Shown in pieces: positions 17,324 through 24,751 of a stretch of 35,763 nucleotides of DNA (positions are counted from its first letter, which is position 1; every line of letters begins with the position of its first letter). Source of the stretch: JBGSIC01 sp041751875 (GTDB lineage: Bacteria > Bdellovibrionota > FAC87 > UBA2466 > JACKAF01); assembly GCA_041751875.1 (NCBI GenBank), contig JBGSIC010000007.1:1-35763 (forward strand). The letters are read 5' to 3'. The translations under genes and the position numbers were made by a program. A model generated the notes under the pieces. It ran no database searches and was not told where the DNA came from. It was given only the letters and a program-made list of their open reading frames with translations.

Positions 17324-20300
17324 TTAAGGCAACAAGCGCATTACCGCAAACCGGCTAGAAGCCTCACCGACGGCCACAATCTTTCCGTCAGACTGAATGA
17401 GCATACCATGAGCGCGACCGCCGTTAACCGATACAATACCGTCACCGGAGAAAGTCGTGTCCAAAAAGCCGTCTGTGTTGTAGCGAGCGACAATGAACTT
17501 GTCCTGACTACCCCATTGGTAACCCGCAAGCACGATTTTGCCGTCACTTTGAATTGAAACGGCTTCACCGATTGAAGCATCGCTACCTAGGCTTGTAATT
17601 TTCTTACCGTCGGCATCAAAGCTAGAATCAAGTGATCCACTTGAAGTATAACGGACCAACACGATGTTGTAGACACCGAGGCTGTTCGAAGTGGCACCAA
17701 CCACAACGATGCGACCGCTGCTATCGATAGCAACCCCTCGTCCCATATCAACGCTGTTGCCGACAGGAGTGGTGATGTAACCGCTGCCGTTGAACGAAGT
17801 ATCGAGCGACCCGTTGGTGTTCAAACGTACCGTTAAGATACCAGAGCTCGTAAAGCCCACATTGCTGGCATAACCAGTTACAAGTATTTTGCCGTTAGAC
17901 TGCAAAACCATTCCCAGTGCCGAATGGCTTCCCGTGGTGACGGTAAACTTCAACAAGCCCGTGCTACCACTGCTTGCGCCGCCACTGAAGGTGGTATCAA
18001 GCGAACCGCTACTGTTGTAGCGGACGAAAAGCATGTTGTTATCCGAACGTCCGGCGGCGACGATTCGACCGGACGAATCGATCGCAACAGCGTTGAGTTC
18101 ATCCACGTTAAAATCAGTTCCTACGCGACGAATGACCTTTCCGGTGCCACTGCTGCCAAAACTCGAATCCAGCACACCGTTCGCGCTATAGCGTGCCAAC
18201 GCGATAGACTGATTCTGGCCGCTCGTGTTCTGCGAACTTCCCACCGCAACAATCTTGCCGTCGCTTTGCAACGCTACGGCGTAAGCATGGTCGTTTCCAC
18301 CGCGGAAGTCAGTCATCACCACGCCATTGGAGCCGAAGGTCGTATCTAGCGTTCCGTTTGCGTTATATCGAGCCAGAGCGAAATCCCAATCAGCGAACGA
18401 GGGATTCTCAGCAGTTCCGGCAACTAGGATCTTGCCGTTGGGGGCTTGAATGGCAACACCGTGAATAAGTTCAGTCACTCCGCTTCCGTTTAAGTTGTGC
18501 GTCAAGATTCCATCGTCAGAGAACGTAGGATCAGGCTGGCCGCTCACAATAGGCGCGGTCGAAACACCCGAGAGGACTCGGCTCAAGAAAACCTGATTGT
18601 CTCCGTTGTGGTACTGCAGTTCCACAGCGTCGGTGAAATTCCCGCCGGCCGTAGGAGCATAAACCACCTTGATAGTGCAGGTGCCGCTGATACTTAGAGT
18701 GGCACCGCAGGTTCCACCTGTGCCCGGATAGGTTCCGCCTACAAAGTCAAAGGGCGCTGCCAGAGGTTCCACAGTCGACTCGGCCATCGCGGTCGCACTC
18801 GCGGTTCCCGTATTAGTTACCGTAAAGGTCTTAATCGCGCTCGCTCCGGGGGCCACTTCGCCGTAGGAGTAAGAAGGACTATCCGAAAGAGTGAGAACCG
18901 CTACTTGGGCGTTCACATCGACGATAAAGCCAGCACTTCCTAAAGTGCCACTTGCGTCAGATGCCACCATGAAATTGGTACCCGTGTCCGCGCTCTTAAA
19001 GTAGAAAGAGGCGGAAGACGATCCCACCGGAATCGTAACTTGTGAAATACCTGTCGTGCACGCGGAGCTCGAATAGAGCGAACCGCTCCCTGAGTTAGCC
19101 AGATTCACCAACACATTGAAGGGTACGTTCGCGGCCAACCCGCCATTGTCCCTAGCCTGTACGGTGTAGAGCGAGCAGGTGTTTTTGTTGATAGAAGTCG
19201 AACCTGTCACAGCAAGCACTTTCGCGCTGCTCGCCGAAACTGCCAACTGCGCGGCACCAAACGGGCTGCCGACAGGAGCCGATCCCATCAAGCTTACGCT
19301 CTGCGCGCTATTGGCGCGGTAATAAAACTGAACTTGCGCCGTGCCCGTTGCGATCGTCGCCGTCGTTGTAGGCGAAGAGCAAGAAGAGTTCGAATAAAAA
19401 TTTCCGTTGCCCTGACCCGAGAGTGTAATCGCCAAGGGTGCGATCACAACAGAGTCCGAGCCATTGTCTTTGCTTGTTAGGGTGTAGCCAGCGCAAGCAT
19501 TGGTAAAAATAGAAGTGGGTCCGGCCATTACAAGACCGTTGGCTCCACTTACCGCGAGGGTACGGCTAACAGAACCCAAAACCCCTGTCGTGGCGGTCAG
19601 GTTGACGGTGCCAGACGTCGGTTTTTTGAAGTATACAAAGACTTGCGAGTTGCCGGTGGTCAACGTGCGTTGAGTGACCGAGGTTAAGCAGTTACTATCG
19701 GAATAGAATGTGCCACCCGAGAAACTCACTGCAGTATCTACGGTAACTGGCGACGCCAACGCAGAGCCATTCAAGCTCTGAACAGTAAACTGTCCGCACT
19801 GATTTACGTACAAGGCGTCAGGGCCTTGGAAGCTGATCTGGGTAGGACCATCAACCAAAACCGACAAAGCCGCACTGGTTAAATTGCCGGCGTTATCATT
19901 GGCGATGATAGAGAGACCTTGGGGGGTGGTCGCTCGGTAATAAAAGTAAATTGTGTGACTACCCAGGCCCACATTGAGACTGGTCACGGATGTCGCGCAA
20001 GCGGCATCGCTGTAGAAGGAACCCGTTCCCGCACCGCTCATCAGCACGGTTAATGCCGTGCTGGCTGCACGTGCAACACCTGCTCCGTTTTGGGTTTGCA
20101 GAGCATACTGCCGGCATTGATTCGTACCAATGGTCGAAGGCCCAGCAAGAGCGAGTTTCGAGGCTCCGTCCACAAGTACATTCAAGCTTGCCGGCAAAAG
20201 GCTGCTCGTCAGCTCAGTCGCCGTAATCACTTCAGCCTGCGCCTTAGTGCTTTTGTAATAAAACATGTTCGACGTAGTCATCGCCGGAATCACAACCTGA

Positions 20301-20593
20301 GTCGTGGGGATGGCACACGCGCCATCAACAAAGAAGGAGCCCATCGCCGCTTGGCTCAAGCCCACGCCGACTGCGACGTCAGAGGTCATCGCGTTGTTTG
20401 TGGAATCCTGCAGCTGCACCTGATAAGGAACACAGTCATTTACGTTGATGATGGAGGGACCGCTCAGAGCCACTTTCCACAACACGCCACCGGGCGGCGT
20501 TCCGTCCGTATTTTTTTGCGTTGTATCCGTGTAACAACCGGGCAGCGTTAGAGCTGCGAACAAGAACACCGTACTTTGCATCAACTTCAACAT
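17324..20593 (-). CDS. Large lipoprotein with Ig-like repeats, choice-of-anchor-D domain and delta-60 repeats
   Basis: Surface or periplasmic lipoprotein of 1089 residues. The N terminus is a type II signal with LPGC, so C20 would carry the lipid. Five Ig-like repeats follow (about 39-145, 146-251, 252-352, 353-456, 457-562), each with one Cys pair 36-39 residues apart. Next comes an ASH/choice-of-anchor-D type domain (about 565-677, with C629 and C639). Then seven delta-60 repeats (about 687-1089) with the pattern Tyr/Leu-N-x-x-Gly-x-Leu-Asp-[TS]-[TS]-Phe and G-K-I-x-[VL]-x-G, likely forming a seven-bladed beta-propeller. The start at 20593 has GGGG five bases upstream. It lies 39 nt after the OmpA gene, so co-expression is likely. 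The role is unknown; adhesion or a surface scaffold is a guess. Confidence 0.85.
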   Translation of the reverse strand: MLKLMQSTVFLFAALTLPGCYTDTTQKNTDGTPPGGVLWKVALSGPSIINVNDCVPYQVQLQDSTNNAMTSDVAVGVGLSQAAMGSFFVDGACAIPTTQVVIPAMTTSNMFYYKSTKAQAEVITATELTSSLLPASLNVLVDGASKLALAGPSTIGTNQCRQYALQTQNGAGVARAASTALTVLMSGAGTGSFYSDAACATSVTSLNVGLGSHTIYFYYRATTPQGLSIIANDNAGNLTSAALSVLVDGPTQISFQGPDALYVNQCGQFTVQSLNGSALASPVTVDTAVSFSGGTFYSDSNCLTSVTQRTLTTGNSQVFVYFKKPTSGTVNLTATTGVLGSVSRTLAVSGANGLVMAGPTSIFTNACAGYTLTSKDNGSDSVVIAPLAITLSGQGNGNFYSNSSCSSPTTTATIATGTAQVQFYYRANSAQSVSLMGSAPVGSPFGAAQLAVSASSAKVLAVTGSTSINKNTCSLYTVQARDNGGLAANVPFNVLVNLANSGSGSLYSSSACTTGISQVTIPVGSSSASFYFKSADTGTNFMVASDASGTLGSAGFIVDVNAQVAVLTLSDSPSYSYGEVAPGASAIKTFTVTNTGTASATAMAESTVEPLAAPFDFVGGTYPGTGGTCGATLSISGTCTIKVVYAPTAGGNFTDAVELQYHNGDNQVFLSRVLSGVSTAPIVSGQPDPTFSDDGILTHNLNGSGVTELIHGVAIQAPNGKILVAGTAENPSFADWDFALARYNANGTLDTTFGSNGVVMTDFRGGNDHAYAVALQSDGKIVAVGSSQNTSGQNQSIALARYSANGVLDSSFGSSGTGKVIRRVGTDFNVDELNAVAIDSSGRIVAAGRSDNNMLFVRYNSSGSLDTTFSGGASSGSTGLLKFTVTTGSHSALGMVLQSNGKILVTGYASNVGFTSSGILTVRLNTNGSLDTSFNGSGYITTPVGNSVDMGRGVAIDSSGRIVVVGATSNSLGVYNIVLVRYTSSGSLDSSFDADGKKITSLGSDASIGEAVSIQSDGKIVLAGYQWGSQDKFIVARYNTDGFLDTTFSGDGIVSVNGGRAHGMLIQSDGKIVAVGEASSRFAVMRLLP
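17327..18535 (-). repeat. Seven delta-60 repeats within the lipoprotein
   Basis: This stretch encodes seven tandem units of about 55-60 residues. Each carries an L-D-[TS]-[TS]-F-type core and a D/N-G-K-I-[LV]-V-x-G strand; the first unit reads PDPTF. The last GKIVAVG strand, near the C terminus, could close the propeller with the first unit. Confidence 0.85.
18908..20479 (-). repeat. Five Cys-paired Ig-like repeats within the lipoprotein
   Basis: Five units of 101-107 residues, with cysteines at 54/93, 160/199, 266/302, 367/405 and 473/512. Each opens with a G-[PS]-x-x-[IL]-x-x-N-x-C strand and contains an FYSD-x-x-C-like or related strand before the second Cys. The even spacing indicates tandem duplication, with disulfides tying each domain. 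Confidence 0.75.
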
Positions 20594-20632
20594 ATAGACC
20601 CCACTCAGAATTAAACTTCAGCTTACGCGCCT

Positions 20633-21868
20633 CTATCGTCTCCATCTCCCGTTCGGTCGACGTTTCCCGAGCGAAAAGAGATCGCGAATGCGTTCAATCT
20701 CCAACTTAAATTGTTCAGGATTACTCACATCGTAAATCTTCAAACGAACCCGGCGGTTTTGGGAACGCGCTTCGTCTGTTTTTCCTTGCATCAAGGGCTG
20801 GCTTTTCCCAAAGCCTCTAGACTTCACTTGAGAGGCCGGTACGCCTTGAGCGACTAAAATTCCTTCCAAGCGCTTGGCACGACGACGCGAGAGATCCAAG
20901 TTGTACCTAGCGTCACCACGGTCATCGGCGTGGCCTTCAATCTCCGCCATGGAAAACTTGCTCTTGTTATTCTCCAAAAACTCACCGACTCGCTCGGCGA
21001 GCTGGTATGACGCCGGCTGCAAACGATCCGAATCGGTTTTGAAATGTACCTTCAGGAAAGTGATATCTACAAAGTTTGCTGGAGTCGGTTCCACATCAGG
21101 CATTTGCGAAACCGGTTCGTCCACATCGATGGGCTCTTCTAGTGTGGCAGGTTCTGCGTCAACCATTCCGTCTTCATTGACAGGTTCTTGAAAAGTCTGG
21201 GGGACGTCTTCAAAGTCTTTAAATACCGGGCCGCTGGGTTGCGAGTCGCCCGAGAGATTAAACAAAACTTGTAAAACTCCCTGAACGCCAAAGAACTGGC
21301 GGTTAGGAATATTGAGATCCGTAATAAAACGAACACCGATTCGCACGGGATTCTTCGCATTGGAGGTTTCGTAGAGTGCTTCAGCACCCAGGAACATGGC
21401 AAATTTCTGATCCGCTTCGTTCAAAAGTAGTGGGGCGATGGTCGGCTTGAAGCTTAAGTCTTGACCGAAACGGCCTTCGAATACGGGACCGATTTGAAAG
21501 TTATCCCCTGCACGTAAACGAGGACTGAAATCGAAAAACACAGATCCGTTGTTAACGGTGATCTGCGTTCCATCGCCGCGTGTTCCGGCGACACTGTTTA
21601 GTCCCCAACCAAAACGCCCATCGAGAACCAACGAACCAGCGTAGTAGGAAAGGCCCGCTTTTGCGTTGAGGCCCAAACCCGCTTTATTTGCTTCCCCGCC
21701 TATCGAAGATTTCGCAAGGGAAAGCCCTCCATCTACTCCCAAAAGGAAGTAGAGCTTTCCGTTCTTCTCCTGATAAGCGTAGGAGTTATCTGCAAAGGCC
21801 GGGGCACAGACAAAGACCGGCATGCACAGAAAAAACAACTTCTCCCAAAATCCACGTTTCGCTAACAT
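20633..21868 (-). CDS. OmpA-family outer-membrane protein with peptidoglycan-binding domain
   Basis: A 411-residue envelope protein. A signal peptide ends at APAFA (residue 26). Residues about 35-205 alternate glycine and aromatic strands as in an eight-stranded beta-barrel. An acidic, proline-rich linker (about 212-265) leads to an OmpA/MotB domain (about 270-380). D315 in GHADDRG and R330 in LDLSRRRA stand 15 residues apart, like the diaminopimelate-binding Asp/Arg pair of known OmpA domains. A charged tail of about 30 residues follows. An AAGGAG site lies 9 nt before the ATG. It heads a two-gene unit with the lipoprotein and probably ties the outer membrane to the cell wall. Confidence 0.92.
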   Translation of the reverse strand: MLAKRGFWEKLFFLCMPVFVCAPAFADNSYAYQEKNGKLYFLLGVDGGLSLAKSSIGGEANKAGLGLNAKAGLSYYAGSLVLDGRFGWGLNSVAGTRGDGTQITVNNGSVFFDFSPRLRAGDNFQIGPVFEGRFGQDLSFKPTIAPLLLNEADQKFAMFLGAEALYETSNAKNPVRIGVRFITDLNIPNRQFFGVQGVLQVLFNLSGDSQPSGPVFKDFEDVPQTFQEPVNEDGMVDAEPATLEEPIDVDEPVSQMPDVEPTPANFVDITFLKVHFKTDSDRLQPASYQLAERVGEFLENNKSKFSMAEIEGHADDRGDARYNLDLSRRRAKRLEGILVAQGVPASQVKSRGFGKSQPLMQGKTDEARSQNRRVRLKIYDVSNPEQFKLEIERIRDLFSLGKRRPNGRWRR

Positions 21869-21914
21869 CCGCTTCCGCTCCTTGAGCCAAAAATCAAAAC
21901 TTTGGCCCTAGTTT

Positions 21915-21931
21915 AAGCAAAAGTTATTCCA
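21915..21931 (-). promoter_or_regulatory. Candidate sigma54-type promoter of the OmpA gene
   Basis: On the minus strand the site reads TGGAATAACTTTTGCTT. It has GG and GC exactly 10 bases apart, as sigma54 needs, and TTGC at the -12 side; the -24 side matches only TGG. A start near 21905 would give a leader of about 37 nt to the ATG at 21868. Chance matches of this quality are common. Confidence 0.25.
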
Positions 21932-22165
21932 GGCTCGTTGCGTGTGGACTGAGAGAATAGAGAGAAGTTGTGGGCTGAAATTGTAGCGCTATTTTGTTCC
22001 TGAGAAGAATACGTGGAAATTTGATTGTACAAAACATTCACAGTGGCGGGATGAGTTCCACGAGCACCATAAGAATGCAAAGTAAACCCACGCCTTCGTA
22101 CGGATTGAGGCCGCGGACGATGCGCGTGCGTTTTCAAGGGGTACTTTATAGGAAAGATCTTTCAA

Positions 22166-22195
22166 TGAGATTGCTTCGCTACGCTCGCAATGACA
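22166..22195. repeat. REP-like dispersed element (ATTGC...GCAAT type)
   Basis: The stretch GATTGCTTCGCTACGCTCG continues to GCAATGAC. It has outer arms ATTGC (22170-22174) and GCAAT (22187-22191) and a CG-rich centre. From memory, near-identical elements occur in many copies in unrelated bacterial genomes, usually just after a gene. Here it lies 2 bp past the stop of the short-chain dehydrogenase, the classical place for a REP. Confidence 0.65.
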
Positions 22196-22197
22196 GA

Positions 22198-22902
22198 TTA
22201 GATGGCGCCGCCGTCGATCACAAGCGCCTCACCGGTGACCCCGGAGGCTTCAGGAGAAACTAAGTAGGTGACCATCGCCGCCACTTCTTCGGGCTCAATA
22301 AACCGACCGAGGGCCACTGTTTTCTTCAGAAAGGCTTCCGACCAGCCCAGTTCTTGAAACCGCTGGGCGGCCATTTCCGTTCTGACCCAGCCAGGGCAAA
22401 TGGCGTTCACCGTTATTTTCCTCGGTGCCACCGTATAGGCGAGCGCTTTAGTTAAACCAATTACGCCGTGTTTGGCCGCGCAGTAACCCATCGCTCCGGG
22501 AACTCCTTTGAGCCCTAACACGGATGAAATGTTCACAATCCGGCCGCTCTCCGACATATGGGGCAAAACGGCTTTGCAAAAATAAAAGGTGCCATTGAGA
22601 TTAATATCGATCATCTCATCCCAAGCTTCGTCAGACGGGTCTTCCATCGAGTCGGCGCCCCCCTTCCCGGCGTTGTTCACCAGGACATCAATCGCATTCC
22701 ATTTTTTTACGACGCTACTGATAAAGGATTTCACCTGAGGGCTTTTGGAAACATCACAGACTTGCTTGAAATCGGCGGAGCTTTTCTCCAGCCCGCTCTG
22801 AGAACGCGAACACGTAGCAACCTGGTAGCCCTTCTTTTGGAGCGCAATCACCGTGGCTTCGCCAATCCCACGCGACCCTCCTGTTACAACGGCTACCTTC
22901 AT
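22198..22902 (-). CDS. Short-chain dehydrogenase/reductase (FabG-like)
   Basis: Cytoplasmic NAD(P)H-dependent oxidoreductase of 234 residues. The Rossmann motif TGGSRGIG spans 7-14, NNAG is at 76-79, and the catalytic triad is S127, Y140, K144 in the family spacing. S32-R33 after the second strand suggests a preference for NADP(H). The C-terminal GEALVIDGGA is standard. The substrate is not predictable; a 3-oxoacyl-ACP reductase or a sugar/alcohol dehydrogenase would both fit. Its ATG overlaps the TGA of the upstream SDR by 4 bp, so it is translationally coupled. It is the last gene of the minus-strand NAD block and is followed by the REP-like element. Confidence 0.9.
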   Translation of the reverse strand: MKVAVVTGGSRGIGEATVIALQKKGYQVATCSRSQSGLEKSSADFKQVCDVSKSPQVKSFISSVVKKWNAIDVLVNNAGKGGADSMEDPSDEAWDEMIDINLNGTFYFCKAVLPHMSESGRIVNISSVLGLKGVPGAMGYCAAKHGVIGLTKALAYTVAPRKITVNAICPGWVRTEMAAQRFQELGWSEAFLKKTVALGRFIEPEEVAAMVTYLVSPEASGVTGEALVIDGGAI

Positions 22903-23627
22903 TGAGCGGTAAAACCCCCGTCCACCGGAATAACGGCACCCGTGATAAAGGAACTTGCTTCACTCGCTAAAAAGGTAACGGCCCACGCCATCTCACGAGG
23001 CGCCGCGAATCGGCCCAAGGGAATAGTGGAGCGATAATGTTCTTCGGCGTCCGCGGGAAAACTCTTGGGATAGCGTCGCTTTAGTTCCTCGGTCACTTCG
23101 CGGAGCATGGGAGTGTCAGTACTTCCGGGGGCAATCGCGTTGACGCGAATTCCGAAGGGCGCCCAGTCCAAGGCCGAACTTCGCGTGAGTTGTGCGAGAG
23201 CCGCCTTACTGGCCCCATAGATTGAACTATTTTGCTTTCCCACAAACGCTTGGTCGCTGCATATGTTGATAATCGAACCCGCTTTTAATTTGAGCATGTA
23301 AGGAATCGCAGCTCGCATCATAAAGAAAGGGGCCTTCAGATTAATATTCAGGACACGATCGACTTCTTCCGTCGGAGTTTCTAGTACATTGCCCAACGTG
23401 GTCACCCCGGCGTTGTTGACCAAAATATCTAGTCGTCCGGCCTGCTTCACAACGGCCTCTACTTCGTAAGCGATATCTTCGGTGACACTGAGATCGATAT
23501 CCGGAAGATCAAAGCCAAATACTTTTACGCCTTGTTCGTGCAATAATTTGTGGATGGCGGCCCCAATTCCACGTGTGTGTCCTGTTACGATAGCGACTTT
23601 ATCTTTTAGACCCGGTAATGATTCCAC
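22899..23627 (-). CDS. Short-chain dehydrogenase/reductase
   Basis: A 242-residue SDR related to its downstream neighbour but clearly distinct. It has TGHTRGIG (15-22), NNAG (71-74) and catalytic S124, Y137, K141. D40 at the end of the second strand points to NAD(H) rather than NADP(H), so the coupled pair may use different cofactors. The start is GTG with AGGGTG a few bases upstream. It begins 14 nt after nadA and overlaps the next SDR by 4 bp. The substrate is unknown. A paired oxidation/reduction, for example epimerisation through a keto intermediate, is conceivable but only inferred. Confidence 0.9.
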   Translation of the reverse strand: MESLPGLKDKVAIVTGHTRGIGAAIHKLLHEQGVKVFGFDLPDIDLSVTEDIAYEVEAVVKQAGRLDILVNNAGVTTLGNVLETPTEEVDRVLNINLKAPFFMMRAAIPYMLKLKAGSIINICSDQAFVGKQNSSIYGASKAALAQLTRSSALDWAPFGIRVNAIAPGSTDTPMLREVTEELKRRYPKSFPADAEEHYRSTIPLGRFAAPREMAWAVTFLASEASSFITGAVIPVDGGFTAQ

Positions 23628-23641
23628 TCGTCACCCTAACG

Positions 23642-24739
23642 TTACGCCTTCAAACTCAGCATACGGTCCAATGCCACTTTGGCGAAATGGCTTGTCTCAG
23701 GATCAACGACAACGCGGTCGAAAGTCTCAAGATTCTCCAAACAATACAACAACCGTCCCAAGGTAATTTGGTACATGGTTAGGCACAAAGAACGGTGCAA
23801 CTTGTGAATCTGCCGATCCGGGTAGTCTTTCGCTAAATTTTGAACCAAATTGATTTCTGTCCCAATGAAAACTTGATCGCCTGCTTTGGTGTGGTCCTTA
23901 ACATAATCGACAATGTAACTGGTGCTTCCCACACCATCTGCGAGATCCACGACTTCCTTAGGCACTTCAGGATGAACAATAATCTTAGCTTGGGGATAAA
24001 AGCGACGAACATGTTCCACGTCACGAACCGTAAACTTCTGGTGAACCGGGCAGTAGCCCTTCCACAGAATGACCTTTGCATCCGCATAGCGAGCGGGTTC
24101 CCCGCCGTCTTTTTTCTCAGGGTCCCAAGTGGCGATGTCCGCGGGGGTCAAGCCGAACTGAACCGCTGTATTTCGGCCTAGGTGTTCATCGGGTAAAAAG
24201 AAAACCTTCTCCCCTTGCTGAAATGCCCAATCGAAAGTTTTGACCGCGTTGCTTGACGTGCAAATAGTTCCACCGCGCTTACCGCAAAAGGCTTTGATAT
24301 CAGCGGTGCTATTCATATAGGTCACGGGTACGATCTTACCCGGAAACAAGCCCTTTAGTTTCTCCCACGCCCGTTCAACCTCCGGCAGAGAGGCCATGTC
24401 TGCCATGGGGCAACCCGCTTCTGGATCAGGGTGGAGAACCTGTTGGTCGGAACGACAGAGAATGGCCGCACTTTCCGCCATAAAGCGCACGCCACAGAAA
24501 ACGATATAGCGCCCCCCCTCAAAACTGGCGGCCTGTTTTGAGAGTCCGTAAGAGTCACCCGAGAAGTCCGCGAGATCAGAAATGGCTTTGCGCTGATACA
24601 AATGCGCTAGAAGACACACGTCTTTACCGTAGAGACGTCGCAAAGCTTGAATGCGAGAAACCGCCTCCGCGTCAGGTAAACGCTCGAGCGATCGAATCTG
24701 CTCCATATCAAACTTAAACGTGTTCATCGCTTGCATCAT
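23642..24739 (-). CDS. nadA: Quinolinate synthase
   Basis: Condenses iminoaspartate with dihydroxyacetone phosphate to quinolinate, the second step of NAD synthesis from aspartate; it holds one oxygen-sensitive 4Fe-4S cluster. The long, Bacillus-type form is indicated by length (365 residues from this ATG) and by cluster cysteines C110 (AGCPMADM), C230 (GYCPVHQKF) and C319 (SLCLTMYQ). A TTG three codons earlier (24748) would also work and leaves only 3 nt after nadB; neither start has a clear ribosome binding site. YMNSTADIKAF and TSSNAVK belong to the conserved core. Confidence 0.96.
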   Translation of the reverse strand: MMQAMNTFKFDMEQIRSLERLPDAEAVSRIQALRRLYGKDVCLLAHLYQRKAISDLADFSGDSYGLSKQAASFEGGRYIVFCGVRFMAESAAILCRSDQQVLHPDPEAGCPMADMASLPEVERAWEKLKGLFPGKIVPVTYMNSTADIKAFCGKRGGTICTSSNAVKTFDWAFQQGEKVFFLPDEHLGRNTAVQFGLTPADIATWDPEKKDGGEPARYADAKVILWKGYCPVHQKFTVRDVEHVRRFYPQAKIIVHPEVPKEVVDLADGVGSTSYIVDYVKDHTKAGDQVFIGTEINLVQNLAKDYPDRQIHKLHRSLCLTMYQITLGRLLYCLENLETFDRVVVDPETSHFAKVALDRMLSLKA

Positions 24740-24751
24740 AGGATTCAAAAG

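Larger units (their letters stand above)
21869..22197. other. 329-bp non-coding region upstream of the OmpA-lipoprotein unit
   Basis: No convincing gene on either strand. It holds the ribosome binding site and probable promoter of the OmpA gene at its left end (including the sigma54-like site at 21915-21931), a short hydrophobic open frame without a start (minus strand, about 22052-22126), and a REP-like element at its right end (22166-22195). A 74-codon and an 89-codon frame cross it but show no family or ribosome binding site. Confidence 0.6.

Noticed and set aside
20090..20551. 153-codon plus-strand frame inside the lipoprotein gene
   Set aside because: Antisense to the repetitive Ig-like region, whose biased composition leaves frames open; the basic, low-complexity product is not protein-like.
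21994..22263. 89-codon plus-strand frame in the gap and SDR end
   Set aside because: Contains the RLLRYARND-type peptide that arises from translating the REP-like element; overlaps the SDR antisense.
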